A stretch of 11,056 nucleotides of DNA, taken from positions 1 through 11,056 of the forward strand of contig JBEDEM010000082.1 in NCBI GenBank assembly GCA_041175665.1. Reading direction: 5' to 3'. This document shows, in pieces, positions 1 through 6,992 of the stretch. This DNA comes from UBA3064 sp016868095. Its GTDB lineage: Bacteria; Pseudomonadota; Gammaproteobacteria; Burkholderiales; Burkholderiaceae_E. The notes under the pieces are model-generated. The model was not told the origin of the DNA, made no database searches, and saw only the letters and a program-made list of their open reading frames with translations. Each line of letters begins with the position of its first letter. The stretch's first letter is position 1. The translations under genes and the position numbers were made by a program.

Positions 1-546
1 ACGCCCGAATTGATGGATTGAAAATTTGAGTAAATAAAGCAGGACCAGTGCGCCGAGTAAGTCGCCCAGCAGCATCGCAGCAAACTCCTGCCCGTGGTCA
101 CCCTCAATGCCCGATAGGATGCGCAAAAGTGTATGCCCACCCGCATTGAGAAGTGCTGAGACGGTTCCAATAGCGATGAGCACGCTTGGCGTAAGACCGC
201 GAAGCCGCCCGCTCATGTCGGAGCTCTTGGGCAATAACAGCCGCATTGCCAGATAAGCCGAACAGCCCCCCGTAAGCGGCGCGAAGCATTTCATGAGCAA
301 GTTATCGGGCCATATGAAGACGGCTACGACATAGGCACCCAAGCTCAAACCAATCGCGGCGTAACGCTCAAATAGAACGGTGAGTACGACACGCAAGCCA
401 TGGGGCCAGTAAATGAGGTTAACGCCCTCAACAACTTCAAAGCGCTCAAACACAAAGCCGTTGATCCACCAAGCGGCGATGCCCAGTAGTGCGCACAACA
501 CAACAAATCCCAAACGAAGAATAACGAGCTGCATGTTGCAGCGCAT
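1..546 (-). CDS. MASE1-like multi-spanning membrane protein, C-terminus cut by window edge
   Basis: The frame is open from an ATG at 546 to the left edge (182 codons), so the C-terminus is missing. The translation is strongly hydrophobic, with about five to six likely membrane segments: near residues 7-28, 50-78 (which includes the motif IYWPHGLRVVL), 86-103, 118-132 and 156-175 (MLLGDLLGALVLLYLL). The pattern of a WP-G-R segment early and a GD-LG segment late recalls MASE1-type sensory membrane domains; this is a family resemblance, not proof. What follows residue 182 (a GGDEF, EAL or kinase domain, or nothing) cannot be seen. It lies 56 bases downstream of panB on the same strand and could be co-transcribed. 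No good Shine-Dalgarno precedes ATG 546; a second in-frame ATG at 534 is an equally possible start. No specific function can be assigned. Confidence 0.72.
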   Translation of the reverse strand, partial: MRCNMQLVILRLGFVVLCALLGIAAWWINGFVFERFEVVEGVNLIYWPHGLRVVLTVLFERYAAIGLSLGAYVVAVFIWPDNLLMKCFAPLTGGCSAYLAMRLLLPKSSDMSGRLRGLTPSVLIAIGTVSALLNAGGHTLLRILSGIEGDHGQEFAAMLLGDLLGALVLLYLLKFSIHQFGR

Positions 547-602
547 TATTTATTCTTTGCAACGTTCTCACTTACAAAACCCACATCGTTTATGGGCCTA
601 TA

Positions 603-1451
603 TCAAAACCCGTGCATTTCATTGACAGGAAAGCTTCTGTTTTTAACTTCAGCGACATAAGCTGCAAACGCCCCCTCAATCGAGCCGGTCTGCGCGAGAA
701 AATCCTTGACAAATCGTGGTGTTCGACCGATTTTCATGCCAAGCATGTCGTGGAGGACGAGCACTTGACCAGCTGTGCCGCAGCCAGCACCGATACCAAT
801 CGTGTGACAGGCTTTCAATGCGTCGGTGATTTTTGCCGCAAGTGAAGCTGGCACCATTTCCAGGACCAGCAGGCAAGCACCCGCCTGCTCAAGGGCTAGC
901 GCATCCTCACGCAAACGCTCAGCGTCTTCAGGAGTTTTTCCTTGGAGCCTGTAACCACCCATAGCATGCACCGTTTGAGGCATCAAACCGACATGCGCAC
1001 ACACTGGTATGCCGCGCTGAACGAATTGATCGACCATTTCAATCACCCAAGCACCGCCCTCGAGTTTGACCATTTGTGCGCCAGCCTGCATTAATGCGCT
1101 TGCACTTCGGATCGCCTGATCCAAGGATGCGTGATAGCTCCCAAAAGGCATATCGGCAATCACCATGGCCGTGCCGCCCTGCGCTTCGAGACCTCGCACG
1201 ACCGACTCAGTGTGGTAGCAGATGTCCTCAAGCCTGACAGGCAGCGTGCTCTTTCGTCCCTGACACACCATCCCCAGAGAGTCGCCCACCAAAATCACAT
1301 CGACGCCAGCCCTGTCAGCAAGCACCGCAAAACTTGCATCGTAGGCAGTAAGCATGGCGATGGGCTCACCGCGTCCGCGCATGCCTGAGAGGTTATTGAC
1401 GTTAACGCTGGCGCGCCGGGGCGCCTCGGCGCTTGGGGATTGGTAAGGCAT
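603..1451 (-). CDS. panB: 3-methyl-2-oxobutanoate hydroxymethyltransferase (ketopantoate hydroxymethyltransferase)
   Basis: Cytosolic enzyme that transfers a hydroxymethyl group from 5,10-methylene-tetrahydrofolate to 2-oxoisovalerate, making ketopantoate in the first committed step of pantothenate/CoA synthesis. The 282-residue protein has the PanB TIM-barrel signature throughout. VGDSLGMV (residues 55-62) and IADMPFGSY (98-106) carry the presumed Mg2+ ligands Asp57 and Asp100. VKLEGG (128-133) holds Lys129 and Glu131, HVGLMPQ spans 153-159, and Glu198 matches the conserved acid after the barrel core. IGIGAG and HDMLGM follow. The start at 1451 is chosen because GGAG lies about ten bases upstream of it; an in-frame ATG at 1478 would add nine residues but lacks such a site. 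The N-terminus is about 12-17 residues longer than in E. coli. No panC or panD is adjacent. It lies between crcB and the membrane protein on the same strand. Confidence 0.97.
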   Translation of the reverse strand: MPYQSPSAEAPRRASVNVNNLSGMRGRGEPIAMLTAYDASFAVLADRAGVDVILVGDSLGMVCQGRKSTLPVRLEDICYHTESVVRGLEAQGGTAMVIADMPFGSYHASLDQAIRSASALMQAGAQMVKLEGGAWVIEMVDQFVQRGIPVCAHVGLMPQTVHAMGGYRLQGKTPEDAERLREDALALEQAGACLLVLEMVPASLAAKITDALKACHTIGIGAGCGTAGQVLVLHDMLGMKIGRTPRFVKDFLAQTGSIEGAFAAYVAEVKNRSFPVNEMHGF

Positions 1452-1459
1452 TGATCTTT
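1452..1459 (-). promoter_or_regulatory. spacer next to the ribosome binding site that fixes the panB start
   Basis: Read on the minus strand, the sequence before the ATG at 1451 is GAGGAGAAAAGATCA. The GGAG core lies just upstream of this spacer, at about 1460-1463. This favours initiation at 1451 over the longer start at 1478, which would place the site inside the coding region. Confidence 0.7.
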
Positions 1460-1545
1460 TCTCCTCGAAAGAGTCCATGTTGGTGATGAGGCGCTATAGC
1501 TTGAGACATCGAAGTTGATCTATCGAAGCAGCAAAGGATCAAGCG

Positions 1546-1923
1546 CTAGGCATGCCAGGATTCCACCAAGCGTATACCGATAACGGTCATAAGCAAGGAG
1601 CCCAACACATGCAAGGCAACGGTAGCCAACGCCCATTGATAGCGCTCGCTTTGAAGCATGCTCACAACCTCCGCTGAAAAACTCGAAAAGGTCGTAAGAC
1701 CCCCTAGCAAACCCGTGATGACAAAAAGACGCCAGGCGGGATCCATATCCGCATGCTTGGAAAACCATGCAACAGCCACACCGACCAAGAAGCCTCCGAG
1801 CAGATTTGCCAGCCAAGTCCCAAGCGGCATCGCGCTCCAGCGATGATTCATCGTTGCGCTGAGCCCCCAACGTAACGCGGCACCGAGCGATCCACCAAGC
1901 ATAACGGCGCACAGGGATTGCAT
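1546..1923 (-). CDS. crcB: Fluoride ion channel CrcB/FluC
   Basis: Small inner-membrane protein (125 residues, typical for the family) that assembles as an antiparallel dimer and exports fluoride. Hallmarks in order: GGSLGAALRW (residues 10-19), GTWLANLLGGFLVG (35-48) with the conserved Asn40, and GLLGGLTTFSSFSAE (71-85), which holds the central Na+ site region and the Phe-box residues Phe79 and Phe82. Four membrane segments are apparent. The longest frame begins at ATG 1950. However, AAGGAG at about 1934-1939 lies 7 bases before a GTG at 1926 and 10 bases before ATG 1923, so the start is at one of these; 1923 gives the usual family length. It heads a minus-strand set with panB 94 bases downstream. 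It is divergent from the RND operon, and no fluoride riboswitch is recognisable upstream. Confidence 0.95.
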   Translation of the reverse strand: MQSLCAVMLGGSLGAALRWGLSATMNHRWSAMPLGTWLANLLGGFLVGVAVAWFSKHADMDPAWRLFVITGLLGGLTTFSSFSAEVVSMLQSERYQWALATVALHVLGSLLMTVIGIRLVESWHA

Positions 1924-1933
1924 CACGGGAAGG

Positions 1934-1939
1934 CTCCTT
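1934..1939 (-). promoter_or_regulatory. crcB Shine-Dalgarno deciding its start
   Basis: AAGGAG on the minus strand, 10 bases upstream of ATG 1923 and 7 upstream of GTG 1926. It lies inside the longer open frame that starts at 1950, so it argues against that longer start. Confidence 0.7.
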
Positions 1940-1950
1940 AATGGTGTCAT

Positions 1951-2166
1951 ACAAGACGGAAAAGACGGCTTGCTCTAAGATTCGCAGGTTTTGGCGAGTC
2001 GATCATAGACAGGATGCGTCTTCATGCTGCAAAGCTAGCAAAAGGCGGTGTCTTCGAAACTATGCCCTGCCGCAAAAAGCAAAGCACCATCCAAAAAACA
2101 AAACTCCACCCGACATTTATGGCTCAGCTCTTACTTCAGCGGATCAGCGCTACAAGGCCTCAACTC
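1951..2166. other. Divergent intergenic region between crcB and the RND operon
   Basis: This is the leader between two diverging units, and promoters for both should lie here. The frame of the adaptor is open upstream to an ATG at 2014, but that 51-residue extension looks like non-coding translation: it is basic, mixed in composition, lacks a ribosome site and would precede a clear signal peptide. I found no convincing sigma70 promoter pair, fluoride riboswitch fold or long inverted repeat. Short features only: GACGG occurs twice near 1955-1968, and GCTAGC near 2034 is a 6-base palindrome. Confidence 0.5.
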
Positions 2167-3276
2167 ATGTCGACCGCCTGCAAAGCGCTCATAAGGGCTG
2201 TGCTCAAGGCGGTTTGCCTGGCCATGTGCCTTGTAGCGGGTGCGGTAAATGCTCAAGGCGCTGGGTCAAAGTCCCAAAAGGATATGAGTGAAAAGCCGGT
2301 CATGCAGGTCGAGACCGCAACAGTCAATACGATACAGTCGCGAGAGCGTATCCAAGCCCAAGGCAGCCTGGTTGCATGGCGTGAAGCTGCCGTTAGTCCG
2401 CAAGTGCAAGGTCTTGCGATCACTGAGGTCTTGGTCGAACTTGGTGACCGCGTCGAACGTGGTCAGCTATTGGCGCGACTCGATCAACGCTTACCGCTTG
2501 CCGAACTCGCTCAGGCCAGGGCGCAGTGGGCTGAAGCAAACGCTGGTCTTGATGAGAGTCATTTGCAACTCGAGCGCGCCATGCAATTGAAGGCCAAAGG
2601 TTTTTTTAGCGAGTCGCAACTGAGTCAGGCGCAAAACCAAAGCCGTATGGCCAAGGCCCGTGTTGATGCTGCTCAGGCTGCCATCGAGCTGCGGGAGCTC
2701 CAAGTTTCGCAGACCGAGTTGCGAGCACCTGACTCGGGGCTCATCAGCGCGAAAGCCGCCTTGCTTGGAGCCATTCCGCCCATGGGCGCCGAACTCTTCA
2801 AAATCCTGGTCCAAGGCCGACTTGAATGGCGCGCTGAATTGACCAGCCAGGACTTGGCGAGGATTGCGCCCGGGTACCCAGCGCGGGTGCAGTTGCCTGC
2901 TGGGGAAAGCGTCGAGGGGAAGGTTCGGGTGCTTGGTCCTTCAATTGACCAGGCCAACCGTAACGGACTGGCCTTCGTCACACTTGCCTCATCACCGAAG
3001 CAGGCGCGTGTAGGCCAGTTTGTGCAGGGCAGCATCGACGTCGGCCAACGCTCGGTAATGAGCCTACCCCAGTCCGCGCTCGTGGTCAGAGACGGCTTCA
3101 CCCTGGTGTTCCAGATCGACTCGCAGAGCCGCGTGCGTGCACACAAGGTCAAAGCAGGCGCGATCGTCGGCGATCGCGTGGAGATTCTTGAGGGGATCGC
3201 CCAAGGCGCGCTCGTGGTTGCCCGCGGTGGTGCGTTTTTAAATGACGGCGATTTAGTTCGAACGACCAAGCCATGA
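2167..3276 (+). CDS. RND efflux periplasmic adaptor subunit (membrane fusion protein)
   Basis: Bridges an inner-membrane RND pump to an outer-membrane channel in the periplasm. The chosen start (2167; AAGG nine bases upstream) gives 369 residues, a usual size, beginning with a clear Sec signal peptide: Lys/Arg-containing n-region, hydrophobic stretch 11-26, and likely cleavage after AVNA (residue 29). Domains follow the adaptor order. The first lipoyl half is about 62-106 (VSPQVQGLAITEVLVELGDRVERGQLLARLD). The alpha-helical hairpin is 109-181, Ala/Gln/Glu rich. The second lipoyl half begins LRAPDSGLIS (185-194). The beta-barrel is about 218-295 and the membrane-proximal domain 296-369. Its stop overlaps the pump start (ATGA), so the two are almost certainly translationally coupled. 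The substrate cannot be told from sequence. Confidence 0.93.
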   Translation: MSTACKALIRAVLKAVCLAMCLVAGAVNAQGAGSKSQKDMSEKPVMQVETATVNTIQSRERIQAQGSLVAWREAAVSPQVQGLAITEVLVELGDRVERGQLLARLDQRLPLAELAQARAQWAEANAGLDESHLQLERAMQLKAKGFFSESQLSQAQNQSRMAKARVDAAQAAIELRELQVSQTELRAPDSGLISAKAALLGAIPPMGAELFKILVQGRLEWRAELTSQDLARIAPGYPARVQLPAGESVEGKVRVLGPSIDQANRNGLAFVTLASSPKQARVGQFVQGSIDVGQRSVMSLPQSALVVRDGFTLVFQIDSQSRVRAHKVKAGAIVGDRVEILEGIAQGALVVARGGAFLNDGDLVRTTKP

Positions 3277-6200
3277 ATCTTTCAACCTGGTCGATTCGGC
3301 ACCCGGTGCCGTCCTTAATGCTGTTCGTACTACTTTGCATGGCCGGCTTGATTGGCTTTCAAAGTATGAAAGTACAGAATTTCCCCGATCTTGACTTACC
3401 GACCATACAGGTTCAAGTCTCTTTACCTGGCGCAACGCCCAATCAGCTCGAAACCGATGTTGCAAGAAAACTCGAAAACGCGATCGCACCCTTGCAAGGT
3501 CTCAAGCACATCAGTACGAAAATCAGCGACGGTGCGGTATCGATAACCGCCGAGTTTCGTCTGGAAAAGCCAGTCCAGGAAGCGCTTGATGAAGTGCGTT
3601 CTGCGGTTCAGACAAGCCGAACCGATTTGCCTGCTGACCTGCGCGAACCCGTGATCAGTAAGCTTAATCTCGCAGGCACACCGGTGTTGGCCTACACCAT
3701 CGCCTCATCGACACTTGACGAGGAGGCGCTTTCCTGGTTCGTTGATAAAGAACTCAGCAAGCGCTTACTCGCCATTCGCGGCGTTGGTGCCGTGCAGCGC
3801 GTCGGTGGGGTAAATCGCGAAATCTCGGTTCAGCTTGATCCTATCCGTATGAACGCCATCGGCATGTCTGCCGCTGAGGTCTCCCGACAGCTTCGCGCCG
3901 TGCAGCAAGAAGCGAGTGGCGGCCGAACCGATCTCGCAAAGGCTCAACAGCCGGTCCGATTGCTTGGAAGTCTTGCCGAAGCGCAATCCTTAAACCGATT
4001 TGCAATCGCACTACCCCAAGGCGGCTCGGTCAGACTCGACCAGCTCGCAGAGATCCGTGACGGCATCGCTGAGCGACGGTCGGCTGCCTTTTTGAACGGC
4101 CAAGCAGTTGTTGGCTTTGAGGTTGTCCGCAGTCGTGGTGAGAGTGAAGTTCAAGTGGGACAACGGGTCCGCGAGTCGCTTAAACAGCTAAAAATAGAGC
4201 GTGCCGATATTCAGTTAACCGAAGCATTTGACTTTGTCACACCGGTCGAAGAGGAATACGACGGTTCGTTAATGCTGCTCTACGAAGGCGCTCTACTCGC
4301 TGTGCTTGTGGTTTGGGTGTTTTTACGCGACTGGCGGGCAACCTTTGTGTCGGCCCTCGCGCTGCCGCTTTCGGTGATCCCAGCCTTTGCCGGCATGGCA
4401 TGGCTAGGTTTTTCGGTCAACGTGGTCACACTGCTCGCTTTATCCTTGGTCATTGGCGTCTTGGTGGACGATGCCATTGTTGAGGTTGAAAACATTGTTC
4501 GCCATTTACGCATGGGTAAATCGCCCCTTCAGGCAGCTATCGACGCAGCCGATGAAATCGGACTCGCTGTAATTGCCACCACCTTCACCTTGATTGCGGT
4601 ATTTCTGCCGACCGCCTTCATGAGTGGCATTGCAGGGAAATTTTTCAAACAATTCGGCTGGACGGCCTCACTTGCCGTCTTTGCGTCGCTGCTCGTGGCA
4701 AGAATGCTCACACCGATGATGGCTGCCTACATGCTGCGTGATAAGGACACTTCTCACCACGAGCCCTTTTGGATGAAGCCTTATCTTCGCCTGGTTAAGT
4801 TGTGCCTTCGATTCCGATGGCTCAGCCTCTTGCTCGCCATTGGATTTTTCCTGGGATCGCTGTCGCTCATTCCCCTGCTGCCTACAGGCTTCATTCCCCC
4901 CGACGACAATTCACAAACACAGGTGTATCTTGAGCTTCCGCCCGGCTCAAGCCTGGAGCAAAGTACAAAAACCGCTGAGGCAGCAAGACAGCTGCTTTCT
5001 TCCATCAAGGAAATTCAAAGTGTTTACACCACGATTGGCGCTGGCACGGCGGGCACCGACCCATTTTTAGGAGGTGGTGCCAACGAACCGAGAAAAGCCA
5101 CGCTTACCATCGCGCTCACGCCGCGCGGTGAGCGAGCGCGTAAACAAGTCATTGAAGAGTCCATCCGTGAGGCACTCAAGTCATTACCTGGTGTTCGTAG
5201 CAAAGTAGGACTTGGCGGCTCTGGGGAAAAGTACATCCTGGTACTAACCGGCGATGATCCCCAAAGCTTAAGCCAGGCTGCCATTGACTTAGAGCGCGAC
5301 TTACGCAGCATCAAGGGACTTGGCAGTATTGCCTCAAGCGCGAGCCTCTCAAGACCCGAAGTGATGATTCGACCCGATGTTGCCAAAGCTGCAGACCTCG
5401 GCGTAACGACGGCCGCCATGGCACAAACCCTACGCATCGCCACGCTCGGCGACTATGATGCAGCGCTTGCCAAGCTCAACCTCAGTGATCGTCAGGTTCC
5501 GATTGTGGTGCGCCTTAAAGATGATGCAAGACAGGATATGCAAAGTCTGGGGCAGCTGCTCATTCCTGGCAGCAAAGGGCCTGTGATGCTTTCGCAGGTC
5601 GCAAGCATTGAGATTGGAGGCGGTCCAGCGCTCATTGAACGTTACGATCGCGAACGGAACATCAATTTTGAGATCGAACTTTCGGGCATGCCACTTGGCG
5701 ATGTGACCGCTGCTGTGGCCCAACTACCTTCGCTCAAGCAATTGCCGCCCGGCGTCGCACAACGAGAAATCGGTGATGCTGAGGTCATGGGTGAGCTCTT
5801 TGCGAGTTTTGCGCTGGCCATGGGAATTGGTATTTTATGTATCACGATGGTACTGATTTTGCTTTTTAAGAGCGTTCTTCATCCCATCACTATCTTAGCG
5901 GCGCTTCCGCTCTCATTGGGCGGTGCTTTCGTTGCCCTGCTACTTGCCGACAAGAGCTTTTCAATGCCTTCGCTCATCGGATTAATCATGCTGATGGGGA
6001 TCGCAACCAAAAACTCGATTCTATTGGTTGAGTACGCAATTGAGGCAAGTAAAGCAGGACTTGATCGCCGTCATGCCTTAATTGAAGCCTGCCGTTTACG
6101 TGCCAGACCGATCATTATGACAACGATAGCCATGGGCGCAGGTATGCTGCCCATTGCAAGCGGATGGGGTGCTGCCGATGCCAGCTTTCGGTCTCCGATG

Positions 6201-6341
6201 GCGATTGCTGTCATTGGCGGACTGCTCACCAGCACGGTATTGAGCCTGCTTGTTATCCCGGTGGTCTACACCTTCATCGACGATCTTGGCGGTTTTTTTG
6301 GGGCACATCGTAAAATACCCAAAGCCGAGCTTGCCAAGTAA
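3273..6341 (+). CDS. RND-family efflux transporter permease (AcrB/HAE1-like)
   Basis: Proton-driven inner-membrane pump, 1022 residues against about 1050 for AcrB. TM1 is near residues 10-30, followed by a large periplasmic porter loop (about 31-330). TM2-TM6 cover about 332-485, TM7 about 516-535, a second porter loop runs to about 840, and TM8-TM12 run to about 1002. The proton-relay acids are present as VDDAIVEVENI (Asp399-Asp400 in TM4), with the matching Lys913 in TM10 (GIATKNSILLVEYA). NFPDLDLPTIQVQVSLPGA near the N-terminus and the FIPPDDNSQTQVYLELPPG segment after TM7 are family signatures. It starts inside the adaptor stop codon (ATGA) and is followed after 78 bases by a marR-type gene. 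All expected core motifs are intact, so it should be functional. No outer-membrane factor gene is in the window. The substrate class is unknown. Confidence 0.95.
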   Translation: MNLSTWSIRHPVPSLMLFVLLCMAGLIGFQSMKVQNFPDLDLPTIQVQVSLPGATPNQLETDVARKLENAIAPLQGLKHISTKISDGAVSITAEFRLEKPVQEALDEVRSAVQTSRTDLPADLREPVISKLNLAGTPVLAYTIASSTLDEEALSWFVDKELSKRLLAIRGVGAVQRVGGVNREISVQLDPIRMNAIGMSAAEVSRQLRAVQQEASGGRTDLAKAQQPVRLLGSLAEAQSLNRFAIALPQGGSVRLDQLAEIRDGIAERRSAAFLNGQAVVGFEVVRSRGESEVQVGQRVRESLKQLKIERADIQLTEAFDFVTPVEEEYDGSLMLLYEGALLAVLVVWVFLRDWRATFVSALALPLSVIPAFAGMAWLGFSVNVVTLLALSLVIGVLVDDAIVEVENIVRHLRMGKSPLQAAIDAADEIGLAVIATTFTLIAVFLPTAFMSGIAGKFFKQFGWTASLAVFASLLVARMLTPMMAAYMLRDKDTSHHEPFWMKPYLRLVKLCLRFRWLSLLLAIGFFLGSLSLIPLLPTGFIPPDDNSQTQVYLELPPGSSLEQSTKTAEAARQLLSSIKEIQSVYTTIGAGTAGTDPFLGGGANEPRKATLTIALTPRGERARKQVIEESIREALKSLPGVRSKVGLGGSGEKYILVLTGDDPQSLSQAAIDLERDLRSIKGLGSIASSASLSRPEVMIRPDVAKAADLGVTTAAMAQTLRIATLGDYDAALAKLNLSDRQVPIVVRLKDDARQDMQSLGQLLIPGSKGPVMLSQVASIEIGGGPALIERYDRERNINFEIELSGMPLGDVTAAVAQLPSLKQLPPGVAQREIGDAEVMGELFASFALAMGIGILCITMVLILLFKSVLHPITILAALPLSLGGAFVALLLADKSFSMPSLIGLIMLMGIATKNSILLVEYAIEASKAGLDRRHALIEACRLRARPIIMTTIAMGAGMLPIASGWGAADASFRSPMAIAVIGGLLTSTVLSLLVIPVVYTFIDDLGGFFGAHRKIPKAELAK

Positions 6342-6348
6342 AATAACT

Positions 6349-6364
6349 TACGTTAATTTACGTA
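6349..6364. promoter_or_regulatory. Near-palindrome upstream of the marR-type gene, candidate operator
   Basis: TACGTTAATTTACGTA: the two 8-base halves are inverted repeats with one mismatch (TACGTTAA against TACGTAAA). It lies 8 bases after the pump stop and 55 bases before the regulator start. The size and symmetry suit a dimeric winged-helix repressor such as MarR. Autoregulation is an inference. I did not find the same sequence upstream of the adaptor gene. Confidence 0.4.
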
Positions 6365-6419
6365 TACCTCCTTGGAGAATGATACGATCCAGTAAGGAAG
6401 TTTCACCAGCAACAAGTCT

Positions 6420-6872
6420 ATGCCCAAGCCTAGTCAAGACGCCCTCAAAACATTCAGGACGCTACGCCGTGTCAGCCAAGCGCTCAGGCTGGACACGCGC
6501 AAACCAAGCATCGATACAGGCCTCGGTAAGGCACAGTTGCATGCGCTTTCAGTCATCCATCAGCAACCTGACATCGGAACAGGCGATCTGGCAAAAGCCA
6601 TGGAGGTCCAGCCTAGCACGGCAAGCAACTTGGTTAAGCCTCTGATTGCAAAAGGACTCGTTGAGGTTGAACACAGTAAACTCGACCGTCGCATCGTTCA
6701 ACTTCGAAGCACTGCACAGGCTAAATCGCTTTTAAGGCAGGCACCAAGACCTTGGAGTGGCCCGGTTCTTGAGGCGCTTCAAACCATGGACGAAGCCACA
6801 CTCGACTCCCTGCAAGAGGGCTTAGAACAGTTACTCGATAGCCTGACACCTCCCCGTAGCCAGTTGCGCTAG
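6420..6872 (+). CDS. MarR-family transcriptional regulator
   Basis: A 150-residue winged-helix protein, normal length for MarR. Residues 1-38 form the N-terminal dimerisation helix region, and 39-100 the DNA-binding domain (LHALSVIHQQ; GTGDLAKAMEVQPSTASNLV; KPLIAKGLVEVE). The conserved wing D-R-R is at Asp89-Arg91, and the C-terminal dimerisation helix is about 116-142. The recognition helix is about 64-79. It lies directly downstream of the RND pump on the same strand, the usual place for a local regulator of an efflux operon, so control of that operon is likely but not shown. The only purine-rich site (AAGGA at about 6394) is 21 bases from the ATG, and a stop at 6393 blocks any longer start, so translation initiation looks weak. 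The nearest alternative target is the divergently unrelated gene at 6993. Confidence 0.9.
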   Translation: MPKPSQDALKTFRTLRRVSQALRLDTRKPSIDTGLGKAQLHALSVIHQQPDIGTGDLAKAMEVQPSTASNLVKPLIAKGLVEVEHSKLDRRIVQLRSTAQAKSLLRQAPRPWSGPVLEALQTMDEATLDSLQEGLEQLLDSLTPPRSQLR

Positions 6873-6885
6873 TCGTACGGTCAAA

Positions 6886-6909
6886 GGCTTGGTTTCCGGA
6901 AAATAAGCC
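6886..6909. repeat. 24-base interrupted palindrome between marR and the DMFase-like gene
   Basis: Perfect core TTTCCGGAAA (6893-6902) is flanked after two unmatched bases on each side by GGCTT (6886-6890) and AAGCC (6905-6909). Twenty of 24 positions are symmetric about one centre. There is no loop and no T-run downstream, so it fits a protein-binding operator better than an intrinsic terminator. It lies 83 bases before the start of the next gene. A second short palindrome, CGTACG, is at 6874-6879. Confidence 0.6.
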
Positions 6910-6992
6910 CATCGTGGCGCTCTTTGCATGCGCAAGCCATCACACTGATCGTGCCATGATGAAGGCCTTGAGTGTAGATAAAGAGTCGAACC

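Noticed and set aside
577..598. CCCA/TGGG hairpin followed by TTTT on the minus strand after panB, as a terminator
   Set aside because: The stem is only four base pairs with a nine-base loop, too weak to call.
1515..1542. TTGATC...GATCAA inverted repeat and a repeated ATCGAAG between crcB and panB
   Set aside because: Six-base arms with a 16-base spacer and a 7-base direct repeat are close to chance expectation and have no supporting context.
1951..2060. Possible fluoride riboswitch upstream of crcB
   Set aside because: The minus-strand leader lacks the recognisable crcB-motif elements (GGxGAUGG start and the conserved CUGAUGACUCCUAC-like end).
2014..2166. N-terminal extension of the RND adaptor from ATG 2014
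   Set aside because: It would place 51 unrelated basic residues before a clear signal peptide, and it has no ribosome binding site.
6250..6645. Open frame of 131 codons across the end of the RND pump and start of marR
   Set aside because: It overlaps two well-supported genes in another frame and its translation has no domain character.
6924..6960. Sigma70 promoter (TTGCAT with a downstream -10) for the DMFase-like gene
   Set aside because: No hexamer at 16-18 bases spacing matches TATAAT in more than three positions.
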